A stretch of 64,000 bases of DNA from Rhizomys pruinosus (GCA_009823505.1 VZQC01008856.1:117490-181489), one strand, 5' to 3'; numbered from the stretch's first letter, positions 10,227 through 21,404 are shown. Notes: a model not told the origin generated them from the sequence alone. Translations and numbers: made by a program.

Positions 10227-13189
10227 TTTTATTCTTTCTCATAAATCTTAGAACTGAGGAATATAGAGACATATACTTCAAGCTATATCTGTAGCACTAT
10301 CACTCAATGTGGTATTATCTTTACTGACCAATTACCCACTTTGACTTACATATAAGGATTTGGTCCCACGAATGAGGGACAACATGCATTATTTGTTTTT
10401 CTGAGACTGTGTTACTCCACTTAGCGAAACAGCTTCTAGTTCCATCCATTTACCTGCAAATTTCATGATGCTGTCTTTTTTTACTGCTGCATAGAACTCC
10501 ATTGGATAAATGTACTGTACTTTCATTATCCATTCATCAGTTGAGGGATGACTGGGTTGCTTCCAGCTCTTTGCTATTGTGAAAAGAGCAGCAGTAAACA
10601 TTGTTGTGCATGTATATCTGCTAAAGGATGAGTCCTTTGGGTATACACCCAGCAGTGGCATGATTGGGTCAAATGATAGGTTCATATTTAGTCTTTTAGG
10701 AGTTCTCCACACTCCTTTCCATAGAGGTTGTAGAGTTTGCATTCCCACCAGCAGTGAATGTTTCCTTTCTCCACACCCTCTCCAGCATTTGGTATCATTT
10801 GTTCTCTTGATCATAGCCAGTCTTACCAGGGTAAGATGAAATCTTAAAGTGGCTTTAATTTGCATTTCCTTAATTACTAATGATGTTAACCACTTTTTAA
10901 AATATTTCTTGGCCATTTTACTTCTCTTGAGAAGTCTCTGTTCAGATCCTTAGCCCATCTTTTAATCGGGTCATTTGTTTTCTTGGTCTTTTGTTTTTTG
11001 AGTAATTTATATACTCTGGATGCTAAACCTCTGTCAGATGTGCCACTGGTGAATAGTTCCTCCCACTCTGTACAATTTCTCTTCACATCTTTGATTGCTT
11101 CTTTTGCTGTGCAGAGCTTTTTAGTTTAATGAGATCCCACTTGCTGATTGTTGACCTTATTTCCTTCGTAACTGCTGTCTGATTTAGAAAGTCTTTTCTT
11201 ATACCTCTATCTTATACCTCTATCTGCCAATGTTTTCTCTCAGTTTCAGGTTTCACAATGGGGTCTTTTCCTACATCTATATCTTGTAGGTTACTGCCAA
11301 TGATTTCTTCTAACATTTTCAGAGTTCAAGGTTTCACATTAAGGTCTTTGATCCATTTAGAGTTGACTTTTGTACAAGGTGAAAGGTAGGGGTTTACTTT
11401 CATTCTTTTACAAGTGGTGATCCAGTTTTGCCACCACCATTTGCTGAAGATGCTACTTTTTCTCCACTGAGTGTTCTTGGACCCTTTGTCAAATATCAGG
11501 TGGCTGAAATTGTGTGTACTAAGTTTGGATCTTCAATTTTGTTCCATTGATCCATGGGTCTATATTTGAACCAGTACCATGCTGTTTTTATGACTACAGC
11601 TCTGAAATAAAGTTTGAAATCTGGTATAGTAATTCCCCCTGCATTAATCTTTTTGCTCAGGGTTAGTTTGGCTGTCCAGGGTCTTTTGTTTTTCCATATG
11701 AATTTTAGGATTTTTTTTTCTAATTCTGTAAAGAAAGTCATGGGGATTTTGACTGGGATTGCACTGAATCTACATATTACTTTGGGTAGGATGGTCATTT
11801 TTACTTATTAATTCTTCCAATCCATGAGCATGGGGAGGGGTCTTTCCATCTTCTCATGTCTTCCTCAATCTCCTTCAAAGATTTAAAATTCTCATTATAG
11901 AGATCTTCAATGTCTTTAGTCAGGTTTGTTCAGAGATATTTTTTGAGGCTATCGTGAATGGGAAGGTTTCCATGTACTCCTCCAATTGCTTGGTATTGGC
12001 ATATAGAAAGGCTATTGATTTTTGTAGATTAATTTTGTAACCTGCCACTTTACTGAAACTGTTAATCATTTTTAGGAGTTGTCTGGTGGAATTTTTGCAT
12101 CCCTTAGGTATAACATGTCATCTGAAAAAAAGGGATAATTTGACCTCCTCTTTTCTAATTAGTACTCCTTTAATATCTTTCTCTTGTCTTATTGCTCTAG
12201 CAAAAGTTTCAAGAACAACAGTCATTTAGAACTGGGAATTTTTGGGTCTAAGCTCTTCTGGCTTTCATCATTTGCAATGAAAAGTCAGCTGTAATTATGA
12301 TGGGTTTTCCTTTATATGTAACTTGTTTTTCTTTTGCAGCTTTCAGTATTCTCTTTGTTTTGAACATCTAGTGTTTTACTATGATATGGCATGGGGAATT
12401 TCTTTTCTGGTCCTGTCTATTTGGTGTTCTACGTGCTTCTTGTATTTGTATGGGTATGTCTTTCCTTAATTTCGGGAAATTTTCTTCATTATCCTGAGAT
12501 TCTTCTCCATCCTCTATACCTTTGATGCATAATAGGTTTGGTCTTTTCATAGTGACCCACAATTCCTGATTATTCCATTCCTGTTTTTTTAAAAAAAATT
12601 CATAACCTTTGCTTGAGCACGTCTAGTTATTCCATGTTGTCTTCCAGTATTGATATTCTATTTTCTACTTCATTCATTCAGTTACTGAGGCTTTCTCCCA
12701 TCCTTTCCAGGTGGCTTATTGATTATTCTTTTTTATTTCAGCCTAAGTTTTCTTCAGTATTTCTATATCTTTTGTAAATTCATTCTTCTTTTAGTTTATG
12801 CCTAACTTCTTTGAGTTCTTTGATTTATTTGTGTGATCTTTAAATTCCTTGAATTCTTTGATCATGTTTATAATAGTTCTTTTAAGATCTGTGCTCTGGG
12901 CCACATCTAGGAGGTCCTCATTATAGAAGTCTTCTACAGGATTGGTAGTATTTAGCAGAGACTTAATATCTGGGTTTTTCATGTTACTGTTTTTTCATTG
13001 TGCTCTTGGCATATGAATTTCTTTTGTCTGTGATTCTGGTATGAATCTCAAGTGTTTTTTTGTTGTTGTTGTTGAACTGAAGAATGACTTTGCTTGTACT
13101 TTTCAGCTGCCTTCATTGTTTTCTTATTAGGTATGCAAGGCTGGTTGGTCTAGGCTTCAGGTTCTCACTTCTGACTTTGTAATGGAGAG

Positions 13190-13640
13190 ACCAGCCAGTT
13201 CTTGCCCAGCCAGTCAGGAGCTCCTACACAGACCTGAGACAGGTAGGCTTGAACCCTGCACTGTGGGGTCCACCTACTAGATCTCCCAGGCTGGTTGCAA
13301 GCATCTGGATTTGGGTCCAGGGGCAGGGAAGTCTAACCTGGAGCTGGGGGGGGGGGCAGTTCTTCTCTAGCTAGTAGCAGGGAGTTTGGAGTATCACCAC
13401 TACTGTACAGTTGGGGACTCTCACCACCAATTGGAGGTTAACCTCATACCCTCACTGGGGGAGTTGAACTCATAAAAGTGCTCTTCCACGAGGAGTTCCC
13501 CTACTGGTTCTCCAGGGCTGGTTGATAATGCCTGAATCTGGGTCCAGGGGCAGGGAAGCCTAGCCTGGAGCCGGGAGAGGGGCTGCAGGTGTTCCCTAGC
13601 TAGTGAGTTGGGAGTCTGGAATGTCACCGCCGCCACTGCT
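13190..13640 (-). repeat. L1 5'UTR tandem monomers, about 227 bp
   Basis: Two similar blocks are offset by about 227 bp: 'ggctggttgcaagcatctgg' near 13290 and 'ggctggttgataatgcctga' near 13517. Both are followed by 'gggtccaggggcagggaag' and later by 'tagctagt' plus a GGAGT-rich stretch. Tandem promoter monomers are known for L1 5'UTRs in mouse and rat; these units look different from the mouse types. Confidence 0.7.
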
Positions 13641-13666
13641 GCCTTCTGGTCAGGTGGGCAGCCACT

Positions 13667-13721
13667 GGTGGTGGTGGTGGTGATGTTGGTGGTGGTGGTG
13701 GTGGTGCTGCTGCTGCTGCTA
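13667..13721. repeat. (GGT)n-(GCT)n trinucleotide repeat
   Basis: A GGT-type run with one interruption, passing into five GCT units. It lies at the 5' edge of the L1. Encoded poly-Val/poly-Thr stretches are not meaningful. Confidence 0.85.
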
Positions 13722-13805
13722 TGGTACAGCTCCTTTTCTGTTTCTATGAGAAGACACAGCGCCTTCCTGGTGGGTCTATGCCTCTCACAGAGGGAGATAG
13801 CACTG

Positions 13806-14703
13806 TTGGGATATTCACCATTATTTATTATGAACACTGTCACCTCATTCCTATTTTTCTTGAGTAGTATTTCAAGGCAGGTTCTTCTACTTTTTTTTTT
13901 TAACTATCATTAAATACTGATTTTGCCTGAAATACTTTAAAAACCATGAGATGGAAATACTTCACAAAGCAATACAATTCACATTGCAAACATTTTTACA
14001 TTTGCAAACACTGTAAACATCAAGTCAGTGCAAAAGTTTTTGGCTTGTGTATCTTCATACACTGTCTGCATAATGAGGTTCTCCTGACATCAAGGCTAAG
14101 TCTCTACAATTGCTATAAAGCAGAAATTTGAGTCAACCAATCATAACAGCCCACAGGAAACCAACAAACAGTTTCAGTTATTTTTCCTCAGTGCAGCATA
14201 ACCCCATGAACTGTATTAAGCTGTTCTGTGTTTCTCCTTCCTGAGAAGTCATGTCCCTGAAGAATCTCTACCAACATACAACCAGTTTTTCACAAAACAA
14301 GCATCCTCTCAAACTATGTTTTGCCATGTTTCTATCTATAGCATCTTAAAGTAGAAACTGCAGTTTTTCTGAGTGGATACATATTTTCCTTTATTCTCAA
14401 GTAGCTTCTCATCAGATTGAGCACTAACTTCCCCTAATGACTAGTGTTCCATTCAAACAGGACAAGCTGTTAACTCACCATTTGGTGACAAATGCTTCTT
14501 TCTTTTAGTTCCCCCCAGTGGCATTGCTATTATTAGCAATGGAGAGAGTGACTTATTTATAAGCAGATTTTTTTTTTCAAAGGCTACAGCAGAGCAGAGA
14601 TTTTATTTTCTCAAGTTCTTTGTCCCCAGGATCTGCAAATCATTTCACTTACAGTATCACAATTTCTTAAAATCTTAAAACTGAATGATATATTTACTTA
14701 CTA
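13806..14703. other. Unique AT-rich sequence
   Basis: No recognised family or exon. It contains a 12-bp T tract near 13890 and another near 14570. Confidence 0.5.
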
Positions 14704-14710
14704 GGAGATT

Positions 14711-14871
14711 TTTTTTTCTTTTTTGGTCTTTTCAAGACAGGGTCTCCCTGTGGCCCGAGCTGTCCTGGAACTCACTCTGTAGACCAGGCTGGCCTTGAAC
14801 TCATGAAGATCTGCCTGCCTGTGCCTCCCAAGTGCTAGGATTAAAGGCAATGTATGCCACCATGCCTGGCT
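14711..14871 (-). mobile_element. B1 SINE
   Basis: Full-length B1 with a T-rich tail on the left. The repeated flank 'agagatttttt' / 'ggagatttttt' suggests a target-site duplication, blurred by the T tract. Confidence 0.92.
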
Positions 14872-15102
14872 CAGAGATTTTTTTCAAGGTATGTGATTAA
14901 CTTGTTTTTTCACTCCATAAACATGGACCACAGAGAAATACTGTTGAATGAGAACTGTACAGACTACCCTGAGGAAGGGCAGGACTATCCACCAAACTCA
15001 CTGCACAGGTGTCCATGACCTGTCTACGACAAGGTCAGCTTAGTTTCACTGACCTGTGGATGACAAATATCTGCCATGGGGAAGGTCAAGAATTCTTGAA
15101 GA

Positions 15103-15215
15103 CAGTGTCAGGCACTGTTCTAGGCTCTGTAGATACAGCATTGAGCAAAACAAATCCTGTCTCCTTATAGCCTACTCTAGCAGGGATGATAACCTAAAAC
15201 AGTTGTGTGACAGGC
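15103..15215 (-). mobile_element. L2-class relic
   Basis: 'ggcactgttctaggctctgt' and 'gatacagcattgagcaaaac' match the reverse complement of the conserved L2 3' end. It is heavily diverged, as expected for a pre-placental insertion. Confidence 0.6.
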
Positions 15216-15557
15216 TGCGTGTGACAGGGGCTATAAAGAAAAGCCACTGTAATATAATAGACAGCTCAGAAAATCTTCAAAAAAGATTTAGACTAACTGA
15301 GAAAGCAAATTTTGTAAATGCTTTCAGATGGTGGAAATGTTTTACAGAGAGAGTGACATATAAGTTCCTGATAACAATTTACAACTAGTTTATTTAGTAC
15401 AGCATTTGGCTGAGTCTACTAGCTGTCTACCAAAACTCTGTTTCGTATTTTGGGGTACCCCATAAGACTATGCCTCAACTCTTCTTGAAGTTTGAATGCC
15501 TTATGACTTTATTTTTGTCAATGGACTCTGAGAGGCATGGTGTTAAGAAACAAGTGT

Positions 15558-15765
15558 GGGGGCTAAAGAGATGGCTCAGCCACTAAAAGCACCGGCTGCT
15601 CTTGCACAGAACCCCTTTTGCTTCCCAGCACCCACAAAGCAGATTACAACCATCCATAACTACAGTTCTAGGGGATTCAGCACTCTCTTCTGGCCATTGC
15701 ATGAATATGTTATACCTATATACATGTAGGCAAAACATTGACACATGTAAAATAATAAATAATCC
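15558..15765 (+). mobile_element. B2 SINE, moderately diverged
   Basis: 'agagatggctcagccactaa' (A box region), a damaged B box ('ttttgcttcccagcaccc'), 'gcactctcttctggccattg' and an AATAAATAA tail. Confidence 0.88.
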
Positions 15766-16825
15766 AAAAGTATTTAAACAGAAGCAAATGTGTCTATTCC
15801 ATGCTCTCCTCTTCCACGTTCTGCATAAAGTGGAGCAAATGGGGTTAATAGAGCCACACAGAGAAAGGCCTGAGTGCCCTGGGTCACTGATGGAAGACGG
15901 CCATCCACTGGTCAGGCTCACAGCAAGGCAGGAACAAAATAAGTTATTTGAGAGCAAGGGCTGGGTCTTTCCACAGTCATAGCTAGCTCTAGAATCTGGG
16001 TAAAAGGCAGTTACAATTAAGCATGTACTCAATAATACTATTGAAGTAGTGACCAAAGCAAGTATGTATGATAATGGGAAACTGAGGAAAGGGAAGGCTC
16101 TAGAACTGCAAGAGTTTGTGATGGGGATTTTTTTTTAACTTACTGGTTTCACTGAAGAACAATGAACCAGCATTTACAACTTGAATGAACATAAGCTATG
16201 CTGATGGCTTGTGCAAGTCCACGGTCAGAGCTTACTCTGCCAGCACCAGATCATGGTTGAGCACGCTGTGAAAAAATAAGCCAAAGATGCCCCGCCCCCA
16301 GTGAAAGTTTCCTATTGAAAGTCATATGGACAGTGACAGCCTAAAATAATTTTACTCTAGCATCGCGTGGATGACACTAAACCAGCATACATGGGCACAC
16401 CACTAGGGCATGCCCTGTCACCACAGGTGAGAGCACAGAAACACCAAAGGATCCTCCTACCAGTAGGCTGTTTCAACCCTGATCCTTCCTCTGTATCTGC
16501 ACATCCTCCAAAGGATTCCGTGGTAAACGTCTGCTTCCAGGAAACCAGCTGTGATAACCCATATTAACAAATTAAACTAGAAACCATCTGAATTTGGATT
16601 TTTTTTTTCATTTTTTTTTTTTTATGACAGCAAAGAAATTTATTATTAGGAAAATCTCAACAAGGACAACTTGGAAGACATATTTTAAATTGTGTGTATA
16701 GGCAATCTCAGAAAAATATACACTTAACCAAATTTCAAATGCTGTTCATTTTACTTGCATCTTGTAGCTTTCCTTACATTTCAATTGGAAGCTACAAAGT
16801 TTATACCACATTTACTGTTTTTTTT
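15766..16825. other. Unique sequence, no gene seen
   Basis: No recognised family. Frames of 126 codons (+) and 157 codons (-) overlap the neighbouring B2 and have no domain signature. Confidence 0.5.
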
Positions 16826-17360
16826 TTTAATTAGTTTTTTATTGATGCTTTGTGCATTTCATACATTTTTTCCAATTCAGTTCAGGCTTATTTCCCTTTC
16901 CCTCTCCCCCCACCCCCACCCCATCCCAGATCATGCATTCTGCCATAACTGTCCTGCATCTTTCTCTCAGTTTTTTTTTTTTCATTTTTAGCTATAAGTG
17001 ATAATCCATGAGTACAAGCATCCTTCATGCAAAACCTATCTGCAGGCTGTTGTGCCCAAACACCTACAGCCCCACCATCCAGTGGGGGGGTGACAGGTTG
17101 TTTGTTCAATCAAGTTGATCAAATGAGTGTCCAGACTACATTGCTGTAGTTTCACCATTCACCCCAATCGCAGCCCTTACATTCTACCATGCCCCCTCTT
17201 CCGCAGGTTGTTCCCTAGGCTTAGAAAAGGGGCACAGGTGGATGAGAGGTAAAACAGTCCACTCTCTCTGGAGCTGTTGACTTGGACTCTGGTCAATTCT
17301 GGCTGTTTCCTTTCATGGGCTGACAGTTTGTCCAGGAATAACCTTTCGATCCTACGTTTG
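16826..17360 (-). mobile_element. LINE-1 3'UTR fragment
   Basis: The left end 'ttttttattgatgctttgtg' followed by a C-rich polypyrimidine block is typical of a rodent L1 3'UTR on the minus strand. Further right, the text resembles non-coding L1 3' sequence. Limits are approximate. Confidence 0.55.
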
Positions 17361-17365
17361 GCTGC

Positions 17366-17485
17366 GCTCAGTTGTCAAGTTGCATATATGGAAAGCGGGT
17401 TGGATGCTCAGTTGTCAAGTTGCATATATGGAAAGCTGGTTGGATGCTCAGTTGTCAAGTCGCATATATGGAAAGCTGGTTGGAT
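17366..17485. repeat. Perfect-period 40-bp tandem repeat, 3 copies
   Basis: Three adjacent 40-bp units begin at 17366, 17406 and 17446, each starting gctcagttgtcaagt. Only two or so single-base differences separate the copies (gcggg/gctgg and ttgca/tcgca), so the expansion is recent. All + frames stay open across it, which is a period effect and not coding evidence. Confidence 0.95.
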
Positions 17486-17515
17486 GATAGGGCTATTTTT
17501 CCAGACTGGAATGAG

Positions 17516-17742
17516 GGGGCTAGAGAGACAGCTCAGCAGTTAAGAGCACTGGTTGCTCTTGCAGAAGACACAGGCTTGGTTCCCAGCACCCACATGGCAG
17601 CTAACAACCACGTGTAACTCCAGTTCAGGGATCTGATGTCCTCTTTTGGCCTCTGCAGGCATTGCATACACATGGTGTACTTTATACACACAGGCAAAGA
17701 ACTCACACACATAAAATAAAATAAATAATTAAAAAAAAAAAA
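17516..17742 (+). mobile_element. B2 SINE
   Basis: Intact A box ('gctcagcagttaagagcact'), altered B box, 'cacatggcagctaacaacca', 'gatgtcctcttttggcctct' and an A-rich tail. It lies 30 bp after the 40-bp tandem repeat. Confidence 0.92.
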
Positions 17743-17867
17743 GAATAGAGTGAGCCACTTAGAAGCAACGAGTGAAGTACTAGGCTAGATAGTCCTGGCT
17801 AAAGAGGAAGGAAACACATCTTTGAGGGATACTGTTTCCAAGAAGTTCTGGTGCCTTGTATCATCCA

Positions 17868-17920
17868 TGCATGAACATTTATTAAGCACCAGTGGGCACT
17901 ACTATGGGTGCAAGGGGCAC
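17868..17920 (-). mobile_element. L2-class relic
   Basis: 'gaacatttattaagcaccag' followed by 'ggcactactatgggtgca' fits the reverse complement of the L2 3' end. Short and diverged. Confidence 0.45.
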
Positions 17921-18137
17921 ACACCCGAAAGCTGGGGTCACAATGAAAGCAGACACAAATGGTATTCCGGAAAGAAGACAACAAAATGCAGAGCACTGAT
18001 TCTGTAGGGTCACAACACCATCACTGAGGCCTGATGTTCTAGCAGACACTGTCCTAGAAGATTCCCTGAGCAAAAGCGAGAAGAGGGTGGTGAGTTCCCA
18101 GAACGACCAACAGCCCAGCCCCTGGAAGTGGCTTCCT

Positions 18138-18195
18138 AAGGACAAAGGCTTGCTTTGTTCACTGCTGACTCTGTCATGCCTAGACCAGGCCCAGA
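18138..18195 (+). mobile_element. L2-class relic
   Basis: 'gctttgttcactgctgactc' followed by 'catgcctagaccaggccc' parallels the L2 3' end consensus. Short and diverged. Confidence 0.4.
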
Positions 18196-18467
18196 GATCA
18201 GCAGACTAGAAATGCTCAGAGATCGAGGTTAAAGGGAAGAAGGCTGGAAAGAGGCAAAGACCACAGGGTATCAGAGGACATCACAGGCTTGACCAGGGAA
18301 CAGGTTAGATCTGCCTTTTTCAAGAGCACCCAGGCTGAGGGAGTGAGATGCCCAGAAAGGGAGGGCAGTAGGGATGGTGCCCAGGCCCCATGACAGGGAC
18401 GAAAGCTGAAACAACAGAAAGCATGGTCGAAGAGACACCTCAGGATTTAAGATCTATGCAGTGACTC

Positions 18468-18493
18468 GTGTGTGTGTGTGTGTGTGTGTGTGT
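18468..18493. repeat. (GT)13 microsatellite
   Basis: An uninterrupted 26-bp GT repeat in unique sequence. Confidence 0.95.
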
Positions 18494-18584
18494 AAATATG
18501 TAAAGGGAGCTTCCAAGAGTCTTGGAAAAAACAACACCAATTTAATTCTCTGGTGCAACTTTAAGCTACTTAAGAAGGAAAGTT

Positions 18585-18638
18585 CATGTAGACAGTATAT
18601 TCATACACATAAGAAATAATAAAAAAATTTTAAAAAAG
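18585..18638 (+). mobile_element. B2 SINE tail, strongly 5'-truncated
   Basis: Only the last about 50 bp of a B2 are present ('catgtagacagtatattcat' plus A-rich tail), matching the 3' ends of the full copies at 18717 and 28699. Confidence 0.7.
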
Positions 18639-18716
18639 AAGCAAAGTGCAAAAGACAGCTTGCCATGCATGCCTGATGCTCCAAGACAAGGTCCTAGGAA
18701 TGAAAGAAACTGACCA

Positions 18717-18945
18717 GGGGCTGGAGAGATAGCCTAGCGGTTAAGAGCGCTGACTGTTCTTGCAGAGGACCGGGGTTTGATCCCCAGCGCCCACATGGCG
18801 GTTGAAAACCGTCTTTAACTCCAGTTCCAGGGGAATCCGACATCTTCTTCTGACCTCCACGGCATTGCACGACACGGGTGCACAAACCTACATGCAGACA
18901 GTACATTCATACATATGAAAATAAATTTAAAAATTAAAAAAAAAA
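18717..18945 (+). mobile_element. B2 SINE, young, without the 17-bp duplication
   Basis: Full length, with CpG-rich head ('gttaagagcgctgactgttc'), B box ('gggtttgatccccagcgccc') and an A-rich tail. A perfect 15-bp target-site duplication, gaaagaaactgacca, lies at 18702-18716 and 18946-18960. Retention of CpGs and of the duplication marks a recent insertion. Confidence 0.97.
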
Positions 18946-18960
18946 GAAAGAAACTGACCA

Positions 18961-20290
18961 ATCATAGATGGTATGTACTGTGATCACATTGTATACGGCA
19001 CAACCCCCAGAGCTCTAGCTTCCTGGGTCATTACACATGTTTTCAGTTACTATGGATTCCAGAGCTCCATTTCCCATCCATGAGTTTCCAGCCACCTTTT
19101 GACAACATGGTGACAACACTGTTATCTATAAGTATACTGGGCTACATTGCTCTCCTGGGATACATATGGTCAGTGGCCCATCAGGTGGACATACCTGCAA
19201 TTTGTTCGTTTCTATCAAATTCCTGCCCCAAACACAAAGAAGTTTCCAATAATCACATAAATAATATCCACAGACTACCTATGCAATATAAGCAGAGCCA
19301 CTGTGATCACTGCTCTTCATCATACTAATACAGACATATTAATATCCTGCCAGTTAACTAGACTAGTAAAAACCTTCAACAGAATAATGTGTGATTAGAA
19401 GCTGAGCACAGGTGATCGAAGTCACCCTCCTGGTCCTGTCTTACTGTCATACTGTCCTGTGCTGGTCTGCAACTGCCATCATGCCTAGCTTCAAAAGTTT
19501 AATGTGGGTAAAAAAAAAAAAAGTTTAATGTGGGTAAAGAACCTTCACACATTTATTAACAAGGCATCTGGTTTAACTTTGTCATTTGCTCAGTTCCTGA
19601 CACTAAAACTAAGGGTGTTTTAAATTTTTAAGGTTTTTCTTTCGTTCCCACTGTCACCACACTAAACACAAAGAAGAGTTCCTCTTCAAAGCCCCAGATG
19701 TCACGTTCTCCCCTTCCCTGGAAAAGGAGACAGGATACATCTGTCCTCGAGTATCAGTCCTTGCCACTGAAATCTTTCTATCCTCTATCCTTGCAGTGAA
19801 TTGCAAGACAATGACGCTCCAAAGCAGCACATGCCCTAGAAGTGTGACGGCCGCTTTGGTGGCAGCTGAATGGATTTTCATGGAACATAAATCACTCCCC
19901 CACTACCTGCCACTTCACAAACCTGTTTCTCATGAACCTCACATCCCACACAATATGGCTCTCATGTCCTCTGTGACAGCTTTGAGCAAGGAGACCATTT
20001 GCATGAGTAGATAAATGGTATTTTCCTTCTTAAGACAGACTTTTCCTTTTCCCTGCACCATGAAGTTTATTTTATTAAAACCACAGTCACATCCAATTCC
20101 CACATGTCAGTTAAATTTTAAAATATGCTTACATGCTTCATAGAACTGTTGAGTGTTTTAGTAAGACTCTTGAAAGCATACTTATCTGATCATTTCTTAA
20201 TATTTTTCCAAGTGTATCAGACTTCTTGCTCCGGGGATTTTGCACACTAACTTTTCAGCCTCTTTTGGGGGTTTATGAAGAATTGAGAAA
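18961..20290. other. Unique sequence, no gene seen
   Basis: No recognised family except the poly(A) scar at 19493-19538. Frames at 19080, 19654 and 19796 are of chance length. Confidence 0.5.
19493..19538 (+). mobile_element. Poly(A)-only insertion scar with direct repeat
   Basis: The sequence aaaagtttaatgtgggtaaa at 19493-19512 recurs at 19519-19538, separated only by more A residues. This is the structure of a target-site duplication around an insert consisting of little but poly(A). Slippage or a simple tandem duplication are alternatives. Confidence 0.5.
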
Positions 20291-20534
20291 GAGACCAGAC
20301 ACAGGGTGGCACAGACCTGAAATTCCAGCATGTGGGAGGTGAGGGAGGAGTTTTAGATAGTCTAATCTCATTAGATGGTCTAATCTGACTTGCCACCAGC
20401 AAGTACCTGAAGACCTGAGTTCAAGCCCCAGGATCCACATATAATGGAAGGGGACTTCTGCAAGTTGTCTTCTGACCTCCACAACCATTCTGTGGCACTC
20501 CCCTGCCCCAAATAAATGTAACTTTTAAATAAAG
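20291..20534 (+). mobile_element. B1-like fragment followed by B3-class SINE
   Basis: 20291-20345 resembles a diverged B1 left part ('cacagggtggcacagacctg'). From about 20392 the B3-like blocks follow: 'acctgagttcaagcccc', 'gtcttctgacctccacaacc' and an AATAAATG-type tail. Old and diverged. Confidence 0.55.
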
Positions 20535-20633
20535 CCTTGAGTTCTCTTTGGCTCCTGAGACTACAGCAGTACCTACAATTCACACTTAGAATTCTAAACT
20601 CTTTGTAGCATAGGCTCAGGGGAAGCAACTGAC

Positions 20634-20945
20634 TCACATAACTGGATCAGAACAAGAATTACAGGTGTGACTGGGCTCCGTGCAAAGTGGGCCCCCCATT
20701 TTCTGATGGTGGCTAAACGACGTGGTGGAAAGGATGGAGCATGGCCCAAAACAAGCCTTGTGGGGGGAAACATGTTTGATGAACAGGACTTGGCATGAGA
20801 AGAATGTGGCCATGAGGATGCATGCCACAACCCCAAGGACAATGCCCAGGACACAGGCCAGAGTAGTATGTGGTCCCAGTGTCAGGCTGGAACCCAGCTG
20901 CAGCAGCCCTGCAAAAGAAAGATGCCACACAGAGCAGGAAGCCAT
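20634..20945 (-). CDS. Hypothetical 103-residue membrane-type ORF (low support)
   Basis: Not recognised. The frame begins with ATG at 20945 in a good Kozak context (ccATGG) and ends at 20634. Residues about 28-52 form one strongly hydrophobic segment (TLACVLGIVLGVVACILMAT and on), a plausible transmembrane helix; the remainder is Cys/His/Ser-rich. A canonical TATA box lies about 90 bp upstream at 21036-21043. A polypyrimidine-AG acceptor-like site (ttttgcag) falls inside the frame at about 20909, and a good donor (aag/gtgagg) lies at about 21090. The same DNA could thus be a terminal exon or a relic gene. No frame joins the donor and acceptor into a convincing protein, so this may be chance. 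Confidence 0.2.
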   Translation of the reverse strand: MASCSVWHLSFAGLLQLGSSLTLGPHTTLACVLGIVLGVVACILMATFFSCQVLFIKHVSPHKACFGPCSILSTTSFSHHQKMGGPLCTEPSHTCNSCSDPVM

Positions 20946-21035
20946 GGTCAGAGCCAGTGAAGAGGGTGACAAATTGGTGTTCCAGTGCCATAAGCAGTAG
21001 GCTAGTTTTCTTCCGGGAGCCAAGGATCTGAGAGG

Positions 21036-21043
21036 CTTTTATA
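21036..21043 (-). promoter_or_regulatory. TATA-box-like element upstream of the small ORF
   Basis: The minus strand reads tgtataaaagcc, a near-perfect TATA box, in a locally GC-richer stretch. A start site about 30 bp downstream would give a roughly 65-nt leader before the ATG at 20945. Promoter activity is inferred only from motif and spacing. Confidence 0.3.
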
Positions 21044-21404
21044 CAGAGCCCGGCTGCTGCAGGGCAGGCTGCCATGTGTGTACCTCACCTTATACTGAGA
21101 GGCTGGAATTCTGTCACCACCAGTCCAGAAGAGACGCCATGACTCAAACTGTGCTGGCCTCCATGCAGCACAGGGGACGCTCATGGAGCAGACTGCCTGC
21201 ATGGAGCACCGGATTCCCCAACAGACCCTTGCAAAGGTGCGACCCACAAATGAGTTACGTAACTGGTACAAGTCTGTCCCTTCCAAGTCTCTCCACTCTC
21301 GACCAAAAGAATCCAACAGCGAGGGGTTCCCATCACCTGTGAGGCTCACAAAGATGCAGGAATTAGATGCAGCCTTGGCTGCCTAGATAACCATCCACAG
21401 TGCA

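Larger units (their letters stand above)
10227..13805 (-). mobile_element. LINE-1, internally deleted, with 5'UTR monomers
   Basis: From 3' to 5' of the element: a short 3'UTR (10227-10385), the ORF2 C-terminal part (about 10386-12225, including the typical 'CWRGCGER' and 'PSTDEW' segments), ORF1 remains (about 12226-12985, with 'EENFPKLRKDIPIQIQEA' and 'RTPNRQDQKR'), and a G/C-richer 5'UTR (about 12990-13805). ORF2 should be about 3.8 kb; only about 1.85 kb remains. The endonuclease and N-terminal RT part, the ORF1 C-terminus and the ORF1-ORF2 spacer are missing. Many frameshifts and stops make it dead. The upstream limit is approximate. Confidence 0.9.

Noticed and set aside
13421..13913. 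140-codon and 101-codon frames with poly-Thr/poly-Val stretches
   Set aside because: They lie in the L1 5'UTR and its GGT/GCT repeat.
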